Of a stretch of 19,059 bases of DNA, positions 7,633 to 14,599 are shown piece after piece. The DNA is taken from the NCBI GenBank assembly GCA_937901185.1, contig CALCHR010000215.1, forward strand, positions 1 through 19,059, written 5' to 3'. The notes beneath the pieces are model-generated. The model had not been told where the DNA came from and searched no databases. It saw only the letters and a list, made by a program, of their open reading frames with translations. Each line of letters starts with the position of its first letter. The stretch's first letter is position 1. Made by a program: the position numbers and the translations under genes. Origin of the DNA: an uncultured Bacteroidales bacterium (GTDB lineage: Bacteria > Bacteroidota > Bacteroidia > Bacteroidales > Bacteroidaceae).

Positions 7633-10155
7633 ATGAAAAAATTACTCTTATGGAGCTTGTTGCTCCTCTTTACGCCCGGGCTTTTTGCCCAAACAGATGT
7701 GCTCACAGCTTTGCCGCTGGAGATGGGAGATGTTTCCTACTCTTTCTCCAACGATATGGGTACGAAGACCGTTTTTTATGTCTACACCGCACCTGCAAAC
7801 CAGGACGAGTTGCTGACTTTTACCACCACTAGCACCGGTACTTCCTTTGAAGTTTCTGAAGATGGAAGCGCCGCCACACGCCTTGAGAAAATCACAGCCA
7901 ACACCGGCCGCATCACCATAGTGGCAGTGCCGGCCGGCAAGCGTGTCTATGTGCAGGCCAGTAAATACCATGTGCACGAAGTGGCCTTCCACGTGACCGC
8001 TACGCCTATCGACATTGCGGCCGGAGCCTCTTGCAACAATCCGGTGCAGGTGGTGGACGGACAGAATTTTTACATTGCTAAGAACAAGGACTATGCTCCT
8101 GGATTTTTAGAGTATGTGGCTACCGCTTCGGGAACGCTGAAACTGACGCTCTACAAATCTATCTCCAACCTCACGGTGGCTGAGGGCTGCGCTGGAACGC
8201 CGGTGTCTCTCTCCTTGAGCAATAATCCTGACTATACTTATAGCGCCACTTTATCTGTGGAGGCTGGAAAAAACTATATCTTGAGTGGCGTATGCTATAG
8301 TTCTGTGGTGGGCCTGCCCGAGTTGCTGCATCTGGAGAACGGCACTTCTTGCGAGTCGCCCTTCGTAGCTGAGGAAAAAGGCAATGTGCTGCCTGCCGCT
8401 GCCGGAACTTATTGGTATACTTATGTGCCGCAGACGGAAGGCTATCTCCACCTGAAGAGTGCCCATTCCTTGCCAGGAGGCGCAGTGAAGTTCTACACCA
8501 GTTGTGCAGCAGCAACTCCCTATCTACAGGTGACCGGTTATCTTAACGTACGCCAAAAGGTGGAGGCCAACAAGAGTTATCTCTTTTGCATAGAGAAGGC
8601 TGAAGCTACAGCCGAGGACCAAACTTTCGACTTGCTCACAGGAGAAGAAAAAACCGGTGATACTTTCGCCAACCCTCTGCCTATCGAAAGCGGCGAACAC
8701 GCTACGCCCGACTATGACGGTAAGACATACTATAAAATCAAAGCTCCCGCCACCGACTGCTTCTTTACCGTAACCACCGCAGCTACTTTGGCCAACGAGC
8801 AGAGCGGTATGGAACTCTACGCTGCTACCAATTCCATCTCGCCTTTACAGGCCTCCAAGAAAAGCATCACCTGGACTGCCAAGGCTGGTAGCGAATACAT
8901 TCTCGTATGGAACGCTCGCGAGGGTCTCAATAACATTCCCTTCACCTTGCAGCATACTGCCATCCTCGATGGTGAGACCATGGACCACCCCATCGTGGCC
9001 GAAACCGGCAATCATATTGTGGCTAAGGGCTTGGAAGTGCGCTACTATGCCTATGGTATGCAGGAAAGCGGATGGCTCAAGGCTTCCGTGTCCGACCCCA
9101 ATGTTTCCATAAGATTTTCTAACCTCGAAGGCTCTACTTACTACTATCCGATGCCCGAGGGTGATGGTGTGAAGGTGGAAGTACAAGCCGGCGATTCCAT
9201 GATGGTTTCTCTCTCCGGCCTTACTGCCGAAACGATGCTCACCCTGGAGGAACTGCCTTACCTCGATGGTCAGGTTTGCGACCTTGCTCTTGATGTGACA
9301 GCCGCTGAGATGGAACTGTCCTCCACCACTGCTTACCACTGGTATCACTATGTAGCACCCGCCGACGGAATATTGACCGTGGGCACCGACATCCCTGCCG
9401 AATATGCCGAGGGATTTAATGTGGCCAACTACATCGGCTACATCGAAGGGGCCTGCGATGAAGACTTTTTCCGCATCACGGGTAGCACCGACAGCCGCAT
9501 GACTTACAGCAGAGAGTTTGTGGTTTCTAAGGGCGACGTGTTTCTGGTGAATGTCTACACCGTGCGTCCTGTCGAAGGCAAGCACGTCTACTTCGAGCTG
9601 CGTGACTTTGTGGAGGGCGAAGCTCCCTCTACAGCTTATCCTTTGCATATGGGCGAGAACCATTTGGTCTACTCATCGGCCAGTGCTCCGCGCTGGTATT
9701 ATGTAGACCTACAGCCCGGAGTATTTGTCGTTGAGTCGCCCAATGCAGCCCACTATTTTGTGGCCGAGTTCTATCAAGATGGTAAATACGACAGGTATCT
9801 GACCACTTCCGACTATTACCACGATTCCGAACTGGGCGATGGCAAGTATCGCCTGCGCTACAGCGTCTCTACGGTCGGTCGCTACTATCTGAAACTGAAA
9901 TACTCAGAAGAGGGCACTCTTGTCAATGTGTCCGGCGCCACCCCCGTGGGCATCGACCGCCTTCCCGCCGAGGGCGAGGCTGTTGTGCAGCTCCATGGTC
10001 ATACGCTCACCGCAGCAGTACCGGCTGCTGTCTATGCCGTGAGTGGTCAACTTGTGGGCTTGCTCAAAGGCAAAGCCGAAAGCGGCCTTATTTTGGAGCG
10101 CGGTCTCTACATCGTGAAGACAGCAGGCGCTACGCATAAGGTGCTTGTGAAGTAA
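7633..10155 (+). CDS. Secreted protein of about seven PPC-like beta-sandwich repeats
   Basis: This 840-aa protein has a signal peptide (about 1-19, ending GLFA). Most of the mature part is about seven divergent repeats of roughly 100 residues, starting near 21, 131, 236, 340, 446, 545 and 661. Each begins with a G/A-x-x-C/x-x-x-P type turn and an acidic or polar strand, then an aromatic-Y-x-Y/V-x-x-P strand (FYVYTAP, WYTYVPQ, YYKIKAP, WYHYVAP, WYYVDLQP) and a G-x-L strand. The pattern resembles bacterial pre-peptidase C-terminal (PPC) beta-sandwich domains. The C-terminus (about 772-840, with VYAVSGQLVG and GLYIVKTAGATHKVLVK) looks like a type IX secretion sorting domain. No catalytic domain is visible, so an adhesive or scaffold role at the surface is possible but unproven. 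Upstream is a perfect -7 box; downstream is a strong terminator. Confidence 0.85.
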   Translation: MKKLLLWSLLLLFTPGLFAQTDVLTALPLEMGDVSYSFSNDMGTKTVFYVYTAPANQDELLTFTTTSTGTSFEVSEDGSAATRLEKITANTGRITIVAVPAGKRVYVQASKYHVHEVAFHVTATPIDIAAGASCNNPVQVVDGQNFYIAKNKDYAPGFLEYVATASGTLKLTLYKSISNLTVAEGCAGTPVSLSLSNNPDYTYSATLSVEAGKNYILSGVCYSSVVGLPELLHLENGTSCESPFVAEEKGNVLPAAAGTYWYTYVPQTEGYLHLKSAHSLPGGAVKFYTSCAAATPYLQVTGYLNVRQKVEANKSYLFCIEKAEATAEDQTFDLLTGEEKTGDTFANPLPIESGEHATPDYDGKTYYKIKAPATDCFFTVTTAATLANEQSGMELYAATNSISPLQASKKSITWTAKAGSEYILVWNAREGLNNIPFTLQHTAILDGETMDHPIVAETGNHIVAKGLEVRYYAYGMQESGWLKASVSDPNVSIRFSNLEGSTYYYPMPEGDGVKVEVQAGDSMMVSLSGLTAETMLTLEELPYLDGQVCDLALDVTAAEMELSSTTAYHWYHYVAPADGILTVGTDIPAEYAEGFNVANYIGYIEGACDEDFFRITGSTDSRMTYSREFVVSKGDVFLVNVYTVRPVEGKHVYFELRDFVEGEAPSTAYPLHMGENHLVYSSASAPRWYYVDLQPGVFVVESPNAAHYFVAEFYQDGKYDRYLTTSDYYHDSELGDGKYRLRYSVSTVGRYYLKLKYSEEGTLVNVSGATPVGIDRLPAEGEAVVQLHGHTLTAAVPAAVYAVSGQLVGLLKGKAESGLILERGLYIVKTAGATHKVLVK

Positions 10156-10182
10156 ACCAAACTGCCGCCGGTAGCAACAACG

Positions 10183-10219
10183 CGCCGCATCAAGACTAAA
10201 TCTTGGTGCGGCGTTTTTT
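10183..10219 (+). terminator. Rho-independent terminator of the repeat-protein gene
   Basis: A 13-bp stem (10183-10195 with 10201-10213, containing one T-G wobble pair) with a 5-nt loop is followed by TTTTTT (10214-10219). It starts 27 bp after the stop codon. Confidence 0.92.
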
Positions 10220-10290
10220 CGTAGTCCGCAGAGAACTTGATGAGGATTTTTGTAATAGCTTGAAAATCAAGGGTTATTTAAGAATGTTTC

Positions 10291-10336
10291 TTAGTAAACA
10301 TCTAGGGTAAACTAGAAGTTTACTAGTCTTTCCTAG
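10291..10336. repeat. YTAG motifs phased at the DNA helical repeat
   Basis: YTAG begins at 10291 (TTAG) and CTAG at 10302, 10312, 10323 and 10333, with spacings of 11, 10, 11 and 10. That is 10.5 bp on average, or 21 bp for two steps. Flanking GTAAAC/GTTTAC segments (10307-10312 and 10318-10323) are mutually inverted. It lies between two convergent genes and matches the YTAG phasing of the array at 4974-5069. Confidence 0.7.
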
Positions 10337-10410
10337 GTCTGACTTTCGGAATGCAGCAAATTTTGGGCGGCCAACCGGTGAGCTGCGTGGCCCACGAAAC
10401 CGGTGTTTCT

Positions 10411-10445
10411 ATAAAACCAAAAGCCTCCCCTTGGGTGGGGAGGCT
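10411..10445 (-). terminator. Rho-independent terminator of the lipoprotein gene
   Basis: A perfect 9-bp stem (10422-10430 with 10437-10445, AGCCTCCCC/GGGGAGGCT) with a 6-nt loop is followed on the minus strand by TTTTGGTTTTAT. It is about 89 bp downstream of the stop codon at 10534. Confidence 0.75.
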
Positions 10446-10533
10446 GTGATAGGATTTTTCAAAGCTGGGCTACACATTATTATATAATGCGCGCGCGACC
10501 TGCTTTGCTTATTTTCTGAACGGACCGGCGGTC

Positions 10534-12588
10534 TTATTTAGCGGAGAAAGTAAAATGGTAAACAGATTCCGGATCGCCAACCTTGTAGAAAGTGAAGGAG
10601 TAAAGGCCATATAAGCCTCTGTTTTGCCATGACTTTTTCTTGTCCTCCAAGTCTTGCTCAAAGTCGTTCATGTACTGCTGGATGGAAATGCGGCTTTCCT
10701 CTGTGCTGTCGGCCAGGTCGAGCTCGTGGTTGTTGGCCTTCCAGTATTTGGCGTGAGTGGTTGCCAGCATGTTGTTTATCTTTTCGTTGTAAGGCGTAAC
10801 CTCTACCATCCAAGTCTGCTCGCAACGTGGGGGCGGCGCCATGCGGAAGCTGACAGCGCTATTGGTCCATTGGAAGTCATAATAATCGGAGGTGTAAACG
10901 ACGAAGTCCAATATGCAGTGCATAGAAGTTTGTACTTCTGTTTTATCATAGATTCGGTAAGAGCCTGAGGGGTTGGGCACTCTCCAAATCCAGCTCTGGT
11001 CTAATTCGCACTCATGGGTCATAATGCTGGGAGCCAATGTGTGTGAGGGGTAGATTCCTGCTGAACCGACGGGGAGGTTCTGGCCAATGTACTTCCATTC
11101 CACAACTTCGTTGGCTGTAGAGGCTTCAATCACTAAATCCTCGATGGTTTGTGTGGTAGAAGCATCGTAGCTCACGCCGATGCCCAAACTGGCCGAAGGG
11201 TCGGCGCCAAAGCTGAGACCGCCGTCTACTCCGAAGCTGAAACCGGAACTCTTGTCCGTACTGCCTATGCTGTTCTTCGGAGAATACTCCATGACTTTCA
11301 CACCCTCTACTTGCATAATCTTATTGATGTCGGGCATTACTAATACTTCGCCCTCCATTTCGGAAAAGTCTTCAGAGTCGGTGTGGCACATGCTCTTGCT
11401 TGTCATGCGACTCATAAAAGGACCGTAGTGCTTGAAGTCTACCCATTTGTTAAATGGGCCGATGGGGAAGTAGCCTCCATAGCCGGGAGTTTCGTTCCAG
11501 GTTTTGGTGTCTGTGGGGCCACAGCCTAACATTTGGTTGTATGACTTGATTTTCTTATAGATGCAATAGTAGTCGCAATTATCTTTCTCTTGATAGACTG
11601 AGCAAATCTCGAAGCTGACATTGATGGGCAGGCGTGTGGAGTAGTGGGGCACGTAGCCTTGCATGGTATACTCCACCTTCTGTGCGGTACAGATTTCGTC
11701 CAAAGAGAATTTTTGGGTGTCGCCTCGGGTGTTCAGTTGGTACAAGCCTCTTTTGCGCATGGCAGAATATTCTTCTTCGTAATCATCCTGCTCATTGACC
11801 CATTCCACCAACATGTCGGCAAAGGTGCCGTAGGTGTAGGGGGTGATTTCCAAAGTAGAAGGATGCTTGTCTGTCTCGGGCGTAGTGACAATTACCTCGC
11901 CGGTTTCTTTGTTCACCTCTTCTCTGGTGGAGCCGGTAGCGGCGGGCTTGTTGATGCGGTCTACGATGTGGAATTCGCAGCCACGGATGGCCAACGCATC
12001 GGCGAACACACCTTTGGAGTCGGTGTTGATGAGGAACATGTCGTCGAGCTTTTTCGGGCTGTTGCTGATTTCATGGAAGGCCTCGAAGGTTTGGCGCGCT
12101 CCGGGCACAACGTCCAGTACGTCGAGCATTTCTTCTCCCTCTTCCGTAGAGGAAAGTGCTACGTAGGCATCAGTCACGATGTCGCAGAACTCGGCAAAGC
12201 TCTCGAGCGTAGGTTCCAGGATGACAATGTTTTTGCCCAGTAGCAACTGCGTCATTAAGAGCTCCATCTCCTCCTCAGATTCCTTAATTTGCGAACTGTG
12301 AAGCACGGCCGTAGAGATTTCAAAAAGATTCTCTTCAGTCAGAGAGGCTGTCTGATTCTCCAAACGGTTCACAAATGCTTTACCAAAATTGGTATAGTTG
12401 TATGGAAACACATACGCAGGTAATGAGGACTTAATCCTCATTTGGTCCTCGGTGATGATTTCCTTGTCAATGATGTTGCCACCCGTGTCCGGGCCGCCCG
12501 AATTGTTGTCGTCCGAGCAAGATGCTCCCATCAGGGCAATCAGCGATAGCAATACGCCATTTGCCAGTAATCTCTTCATTCTTTTCAT
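10534..12588 (-). CDS. Surface lipoprotein, possible leukocidin-like beta-pore-forming protein
   Basis: This 684-aa protein has a lipoprotein signal peptide with lipid-bearing C24. The following SDDNN fits the acidic export signal that sends Bacteroidetes lipoproteins to the cell surface. I do not recognise the N-terminal 25-430. Around 437-500 there is a glycine/serine-rich, alternating segment (SGFSFGVDGGLSFGADPSASLGIGVSYDAST...) followed by EVVEWKY. This is like the stem hairpin and following strand of the leukocidin/alpha-hemolysin family. An aromatic-rich region (about 525-600) could be a rim domain. The mature chain has eleven further cysteines, so disulfides are possible. The pore-forming reading rests on pattern only. 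The alternative is an uncharacterised Bacteroidetes lipoprotein. It is convergent with the repeat-protein gene and stands alone. Confidence 0.75.
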   Translation of the reverse strand: MKRMKRLLANGVLLSLIALMGASCSDDNNSGGPDTGGNIIDKEIITEDQMRIKSSLPAYVFPYNYTNFGKAFVNRLENQTASLTEENLFEISTAVLHSSQIKESEEEMELLMTQLLLGKNIVILEPTLESFAEFCDIVTDAYVALSSTEEGEEMLDVLDVVPGARQTFEAFHEISNSPKKLDDMFLINTDSKGVFADALAIRGCEFHIVDRINKPAATGSTREEVNKETGEVIVTTPETDKHPSTLEITPYTYGTFADMLVEWVNEQDDYEEEYSAMRKRGLYQLNTRGDTQKFSLDEICTAQKVEYTMQGYVPHYSTRLPINVSFEICSVYQEKDNCDYYCIYKKIKSYNQMLGCGPTDTKTWNETPGYGGYFPIGPFNKWVDFKHYGPFMSRMTSKSMCHTDSEDFSEMEGEVLVMPDINKIMQVEGVKVMEYSPKNSIGSTDKSSGFSFGVDGGLSFGADPSASLGIGVSYDASTTQTIEDLVIEASTANEVVEWKYIGQNLPVGSAGIYPSHTLAPSIMTHECELDQSWIWRVPNPSGSYRIYDKTEVQTSMHCILDFVVYTSDYYDFQWTNSAVSFRMAPPPRCEQTWMVEVTPYNEKINNMLATTHAKYWKANNHELDLADSTEESRISIQQYMNDFEQDLEDKKKSWQNRGLYGLYSFTFYKVGDPESVYHFTFSAK

Positions 12589-12613
12589 ATGCGTAATTAT
12601 TTATTCCAATACA

Positions 12614-12621
12614 CAAAAATA
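12614..12621 (-). promoter_or_regulatory. -7 box of the lipoprotein gene
   Basis: The minus strand reads TATTTTTG, matching TAnnTTTG, 25 bp upstream of the start codon. No -33 TTTG is seen at the usual distance. A perfect palindrome ATTACGTAAT (12629-12638) lies just upstream and could be an operator. Confidence 0.5.
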
Positions 12622-12638
12622 TATATTTATTACGTAAT

Positions 12639-12865
12639 GACATATATCTCTGTATGTATTTCTGTTCTTTTTAAGAAGAAAGTATAAAGATTCTTAGGTT
12701 TTAGTTTGCTGCGCATGTGGCAGTGGCGGGGGTAGCCGTTGTTCGGAAAGTGGCCCCGCTTGTTTCCGGAGGCATCCTCCGGTAAGAAACTTGCCGCCTT
12801 CTGATAGCTTATTGGAGTAAGCCTTGCTGCGCCTTCAGAATGTAGGCTGTGGGGTGTGGAGATAA
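12639..12865. other. Intergenic stretch with a short hairpin, no credible gene
   Basis: This is upstream of the lipoprotein gene. It contains a 7-bp hairpin, CCGGAGG-CAT-CCTCCGG (12766-12782). A minus-strand open frame crosses the hairpins and the palindromic array but has no signal, domain or start context that supports it, so I do not call a gene. Confidence 0.5.
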
Positions 12866-12904
12866 CAAAGGCTGCACCGCTTTTCTTTGTTGGTGCAGCC
12901 TTTG
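12866..12904 (-). terminator. 13-bp perfect hairpin, probable terminator of the 13076-13966 gene
   Basis: CAAAGGCTGCACC (12866-12878) pairs perfectly with GGTGCAGCCTTTG (12892-12904) across a 13-nt loop. On the minus strand it is followed by only TTATC, so the T tract is poor. It lies about 170 bp after the stop codon of the upstream minus-strand gene, beyond the palindromic array. Confidence 0.5.
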
Positions 12905-12937
12905 TGGGAAGATGCTGAAAGCAAGAGGCTTGTCGGC

Positions 12938-13063
12938 TTTTGCAGAGCAGTGTCAAAAAAAGTGTCAAGCGCTTGACACAAAAGTTTCAAGCACTTGAAA
13001 TTTTTGTGTCATCAGATGAAATTTTTGTTTCTCGCTTTGGAATTTTTGCTTCGTCGGACAACA
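12938..13063. repeat. Array of near-palindromic units with 21-22 bp period
   Basis: A perfect 18-bp palindrome, GTGTCAAGCGCTTGACAC (12962-12979), is followed by TTTCAAGCACTTGAAA (12985-13000), then two to three weaker copies (GTGTCATCAGATGAAA at 13006-13021, GTTTCTCGCTTTGGAA at 13027-13042, GCTTCG.. from 13048). T5 tracts begin at 13001, 13022 and 13043, exactly 21 bp apart. A tracts occupy the corresponding gaps at 12955-12961 and 12980-12983. The array ends just before the stop codon of the gene at 13076-13966. The symmetric end is best conserved and the copies decay toward the gene. It is non-coding and unrelated in sequence to the YTAG arrays, but has the same period. Confidence 0.85.
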
Positions 13064-13075
13064 CTTTCTCAAAGG

Positions 13076-13966
13076 CTAGAACTTTCGGAACGCCAAATAG
13101 TAGCCGTATCTCTGCCAGTTATAGTCGGGGTCGTAGAAGTGGCTCCTTTCTTTCGAACCTTGCAAAAAAGAGCCTCTGAAGTTGGCATCTAAGTACCATT
13201 CAGAATATTCTTCTGCTCTCACCTCTTTCACTTCCACCCACTTAGTTATGACCTTTTTTGCCGCAGCGTTGTATTCAGATCGCGGCTGCTGCCTGAAACG
13301 GAAATAGTAGGTCCAGTATTTTCCTATGCTGCACATCTTTCCGGTGTATTTTCTGTGGGTAGAGCAGTGGATGTTGAGGGGGTAGAAGTAGGGGTAGCCG
13401 TTCTCTATCGAGGTCTTGTTGAGGTCGGCGGTGTGCAGTTTGTCGCGGCTGACGGCGTTGATGTATCTGTTTGCTTCGCTCACTCCTCCGATAAACCATC
13501 CCTCGCCCAGGCCTTCGGCCCAGTGGTACACCGGAAACACTTTGGCCATGTCCACGCCCTTCGTCTCGCAATATTGGTGGATGGCGCGTTGGTTGTCTTC
13601 GCCATGAGCGGAGGTCAGACTCTCGAGGATGGGCGTGCGGAGCGTCTTTTCTTCTTCGTCAGAGAGGTCTTCCTTCTGCACACAGCTCAATCGGCCGGCC
13701 TGGAAAAAGCGCGGGGCGTTTTTCTTCTTCTTGTCGCCGCTGAATTTCTTTTCCACATACTTCTCGGGCGTGTATTTCTTGTTGTCGTAGAGTGCCAGCG
13801 ACGGTCCGGCGGCCAGTCCGTGCTCGCCCGTGCTGTCTACCTGTACCACGATGCAGTTGTGTCCGTCAAGGGTGATGAGCTGGCCCACTTCATATTTCTG
13901 TGACCATGCTCCGATGGCGCAGCTAAAGGCTGCAGCCATGATAAAGATGCGATTGAAGGTGTTCAT
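13076..13966 (-). CDS. Secreted protein with DUF1566/Lcl-like features
   Basis: This 296-aa protein has a signal peptide (about 1-23, ending AWSQ). The opening YEVGQLITLDGHNCIVVQVDSTGEHGLAA resembles a recurrent Bacteroidetes pattern of proteins with G-x-I-V..D..G.HGL beta strands. The middle segment, with HQYCETKG and EGLGEGWFIGGVSEANRYINAV, and the ending YGYYLAFRKF resemble the DUF1566/Lcl-type fold, in which a Cys region, GW..P/G..E and a final R-x-F are typical. The function is unknown. The gene follows the 147-aa secreted protein gene after 66 bp, and both share an upstream element, so joint expression is likely. The stop codon sits at the edge of the palindromic array. Confidence 0.75.
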   Translation of the reverse strand: MNTFNRIFIMAAAFSCAIGAWSQKYEVGQLITLDGHNCIVVQVDSTGEHGLAAGPSLALYDNKKYTPEKYVEKKFSGDKKKKNAPRFFQAGRLSCVQKEDLSDEEEKTLRTPILESLTSAHGEDNQRAIHQYCETKGVDMAKVFPVYHWAEGLGEGWFIGGVSEANRYINAVSRDKLHTADLNKTSIENGYPYFYPLNIHCSTHRKYTGKMCSIGKYWTYYFRFRQQPRSEYNAAAKKVITKWVEVKEVRAEEYSEWYLDANFRGSFLQGSKERSHFYDPDYNWQRYGYYLAFRKF

Positions 13967-14020
13967 GGCTATGGATTTTAAGAGTGAAAAAATAAGATAG
14001 AGCCGGGGGATGGCTTGCTC

Positions 14021-14037
14021 AGCCGGGGAGGTTTATT
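14021..14037 (-). promoter_or_regulatory. Copy 1 of a 17-bp upstream element
   Basis: AGCCGGGGAGGTTTATT matches AGCCGGGGCGGTTTCTT at 14528-14544 at 15 of 17 positions. It begins 55 bp upstream of the start codon of the 13076-13966 gene and overlaps the end of the preceding gene. A second partial copy (AGCCGGGG) is at 14001-14008, 20 bp away. It may be a shared regulator site or promoter part. Confidence 0.5.
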
Positions 14038-14476
14038 CCTTCAGGCGGTAGTCTTTTACCAACTTGTCGTACCACTTTTTCTGCTCATCGTTGAAAGCCT
14101 TTTGGGCTTGCTCTTTGTAGCGGGACTTCTCTCGGTTGATGTAGATGGTGTTGGCAGCGCCGGCGGCCATGAGCAGTTGCCAGTAGGCCTTGTAAACATC
14201 CTCGCCCTCCTTCTCGAAAAACTCCATTCTCTCGGTGCCGTTCATGTTGGGCCTTGCGCGCAGGAAGATTTCAAGGGAGTGGAGCACGTAGTTCCAGTCT
14301 TTCTGTTCCAGTTCGTCATGGCTTTCGAAAAAGGCAAGCACCTCTTTGTATTTGGTGGGGCGGTAGGTCACTTCGGAAACGGCAGGGACCATCGGCTCAA
14401 GTGTCGGGGCGGCGTAGCCCTCAAATAGGAATGTGGAGAAGACCACACCCATCAATATTCTCTGTAGATTTTTCAT
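14033..14476 (-). CDS. Small secreted protein of unknown function
   Basis: This 147-aa protein has a signal peptide (about 1-22, MKNLQRILMGVVFSTFLFEGYA). The mature part is alpha-helical and charged (DELEQKDWNYVLHSLEIFLRARP, EFFEKEGEDVYKAYWQLLMAAG, YKEQAQKAFNDEQKKWYDKLVKDY). I recognise no family, and no catalytic motif or cysteine is visible in the mature chain. It lies between the AraC-type regulator (123 bp upstream) and another secreted protein (66 bp downstream), all on the minus strand. It may be a target of that regulator. Confidence 0.75.
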   Translation of the reverse strand: MKNLQRILMGVVFSTFLFEGYAAPTLEPMVPAVSEVTYRPTKYKEVLAFFESHDELEQKDWNYVLHSLEIFLRARPNMNGTERMEFFEKEGEDVYKAYWQLLMAAGAANTIYINREKSRYKEQAQKAFNDEQKKWYDKLVKDYRLKE

Positions 14477-14527
14477 AGCGGTAAGTTTTAAGGTTTATAA
14501 TAGATTGGGGATGTTCTTTCAGAAGAG

Positions 14528-14544
14528 AGCCGGGGCGGTTTCTT
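14528..14544 (-). promoter_or_regulatory. Copy 2 of a 17-bp upstream element
   Basis: AGCCGGGGCGGTTTCTT begins 52 bp upstream of the start codon of the 14033-14476 gene, nearly the same distance as copy 1 from its own gene (55 bp). GGGGATG also follows toward the gene in both places (14507-14513 and 14006-14012). Confidence 0.5.
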
Positions 14545-14566
14545 AGCTTCGTGCGCCGTGGCTGAA

Positions 14567-14598
14567 GTGGGTAAAATGCCGATGGAATGGGTAAAAAT
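14567..14598. promoter_or_regulatory. Direct repeat with 20-bp spacing after the AraC-type gene
   Basis: GTGGGTAAAATG (14567-14578) and ATGGGTAAAAAT (14587-14598) share TGGGTAAAA and are 20 bp apart. AraC-family proteins often bind direct half-sites about two helical turns apart. The pair sits between the stop codon of the AraC-type regulator gene and the next secreted-protein gene, 91-122 bp upstream of that start. It could be the regulator's site; this is inference. Confidence 0.4.
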
Positions 14599-14599
14599 A

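Noticed and set aside
8845..9663. A 272-aa minus-strand gene opposite the repeat-protein gene
   Set aside because: It is antisense to a coding region that has a signal peptide, repeats, a sorting tail, a promoter and a terminator. It has none of these itself.
12630..12968. A 112-aa minus-strand gene
   Set aside because: It runs through two strong hairpins and into the palindromic array, has no signal peptide or domain, and its residues simply translate the inverted repeats.
12938..13063. Phase-variable invertible promoter
   Set aside because: The palindromes are short, repeated and not placed as one inverted pair around a promoter; no recombinase gene is nearby.
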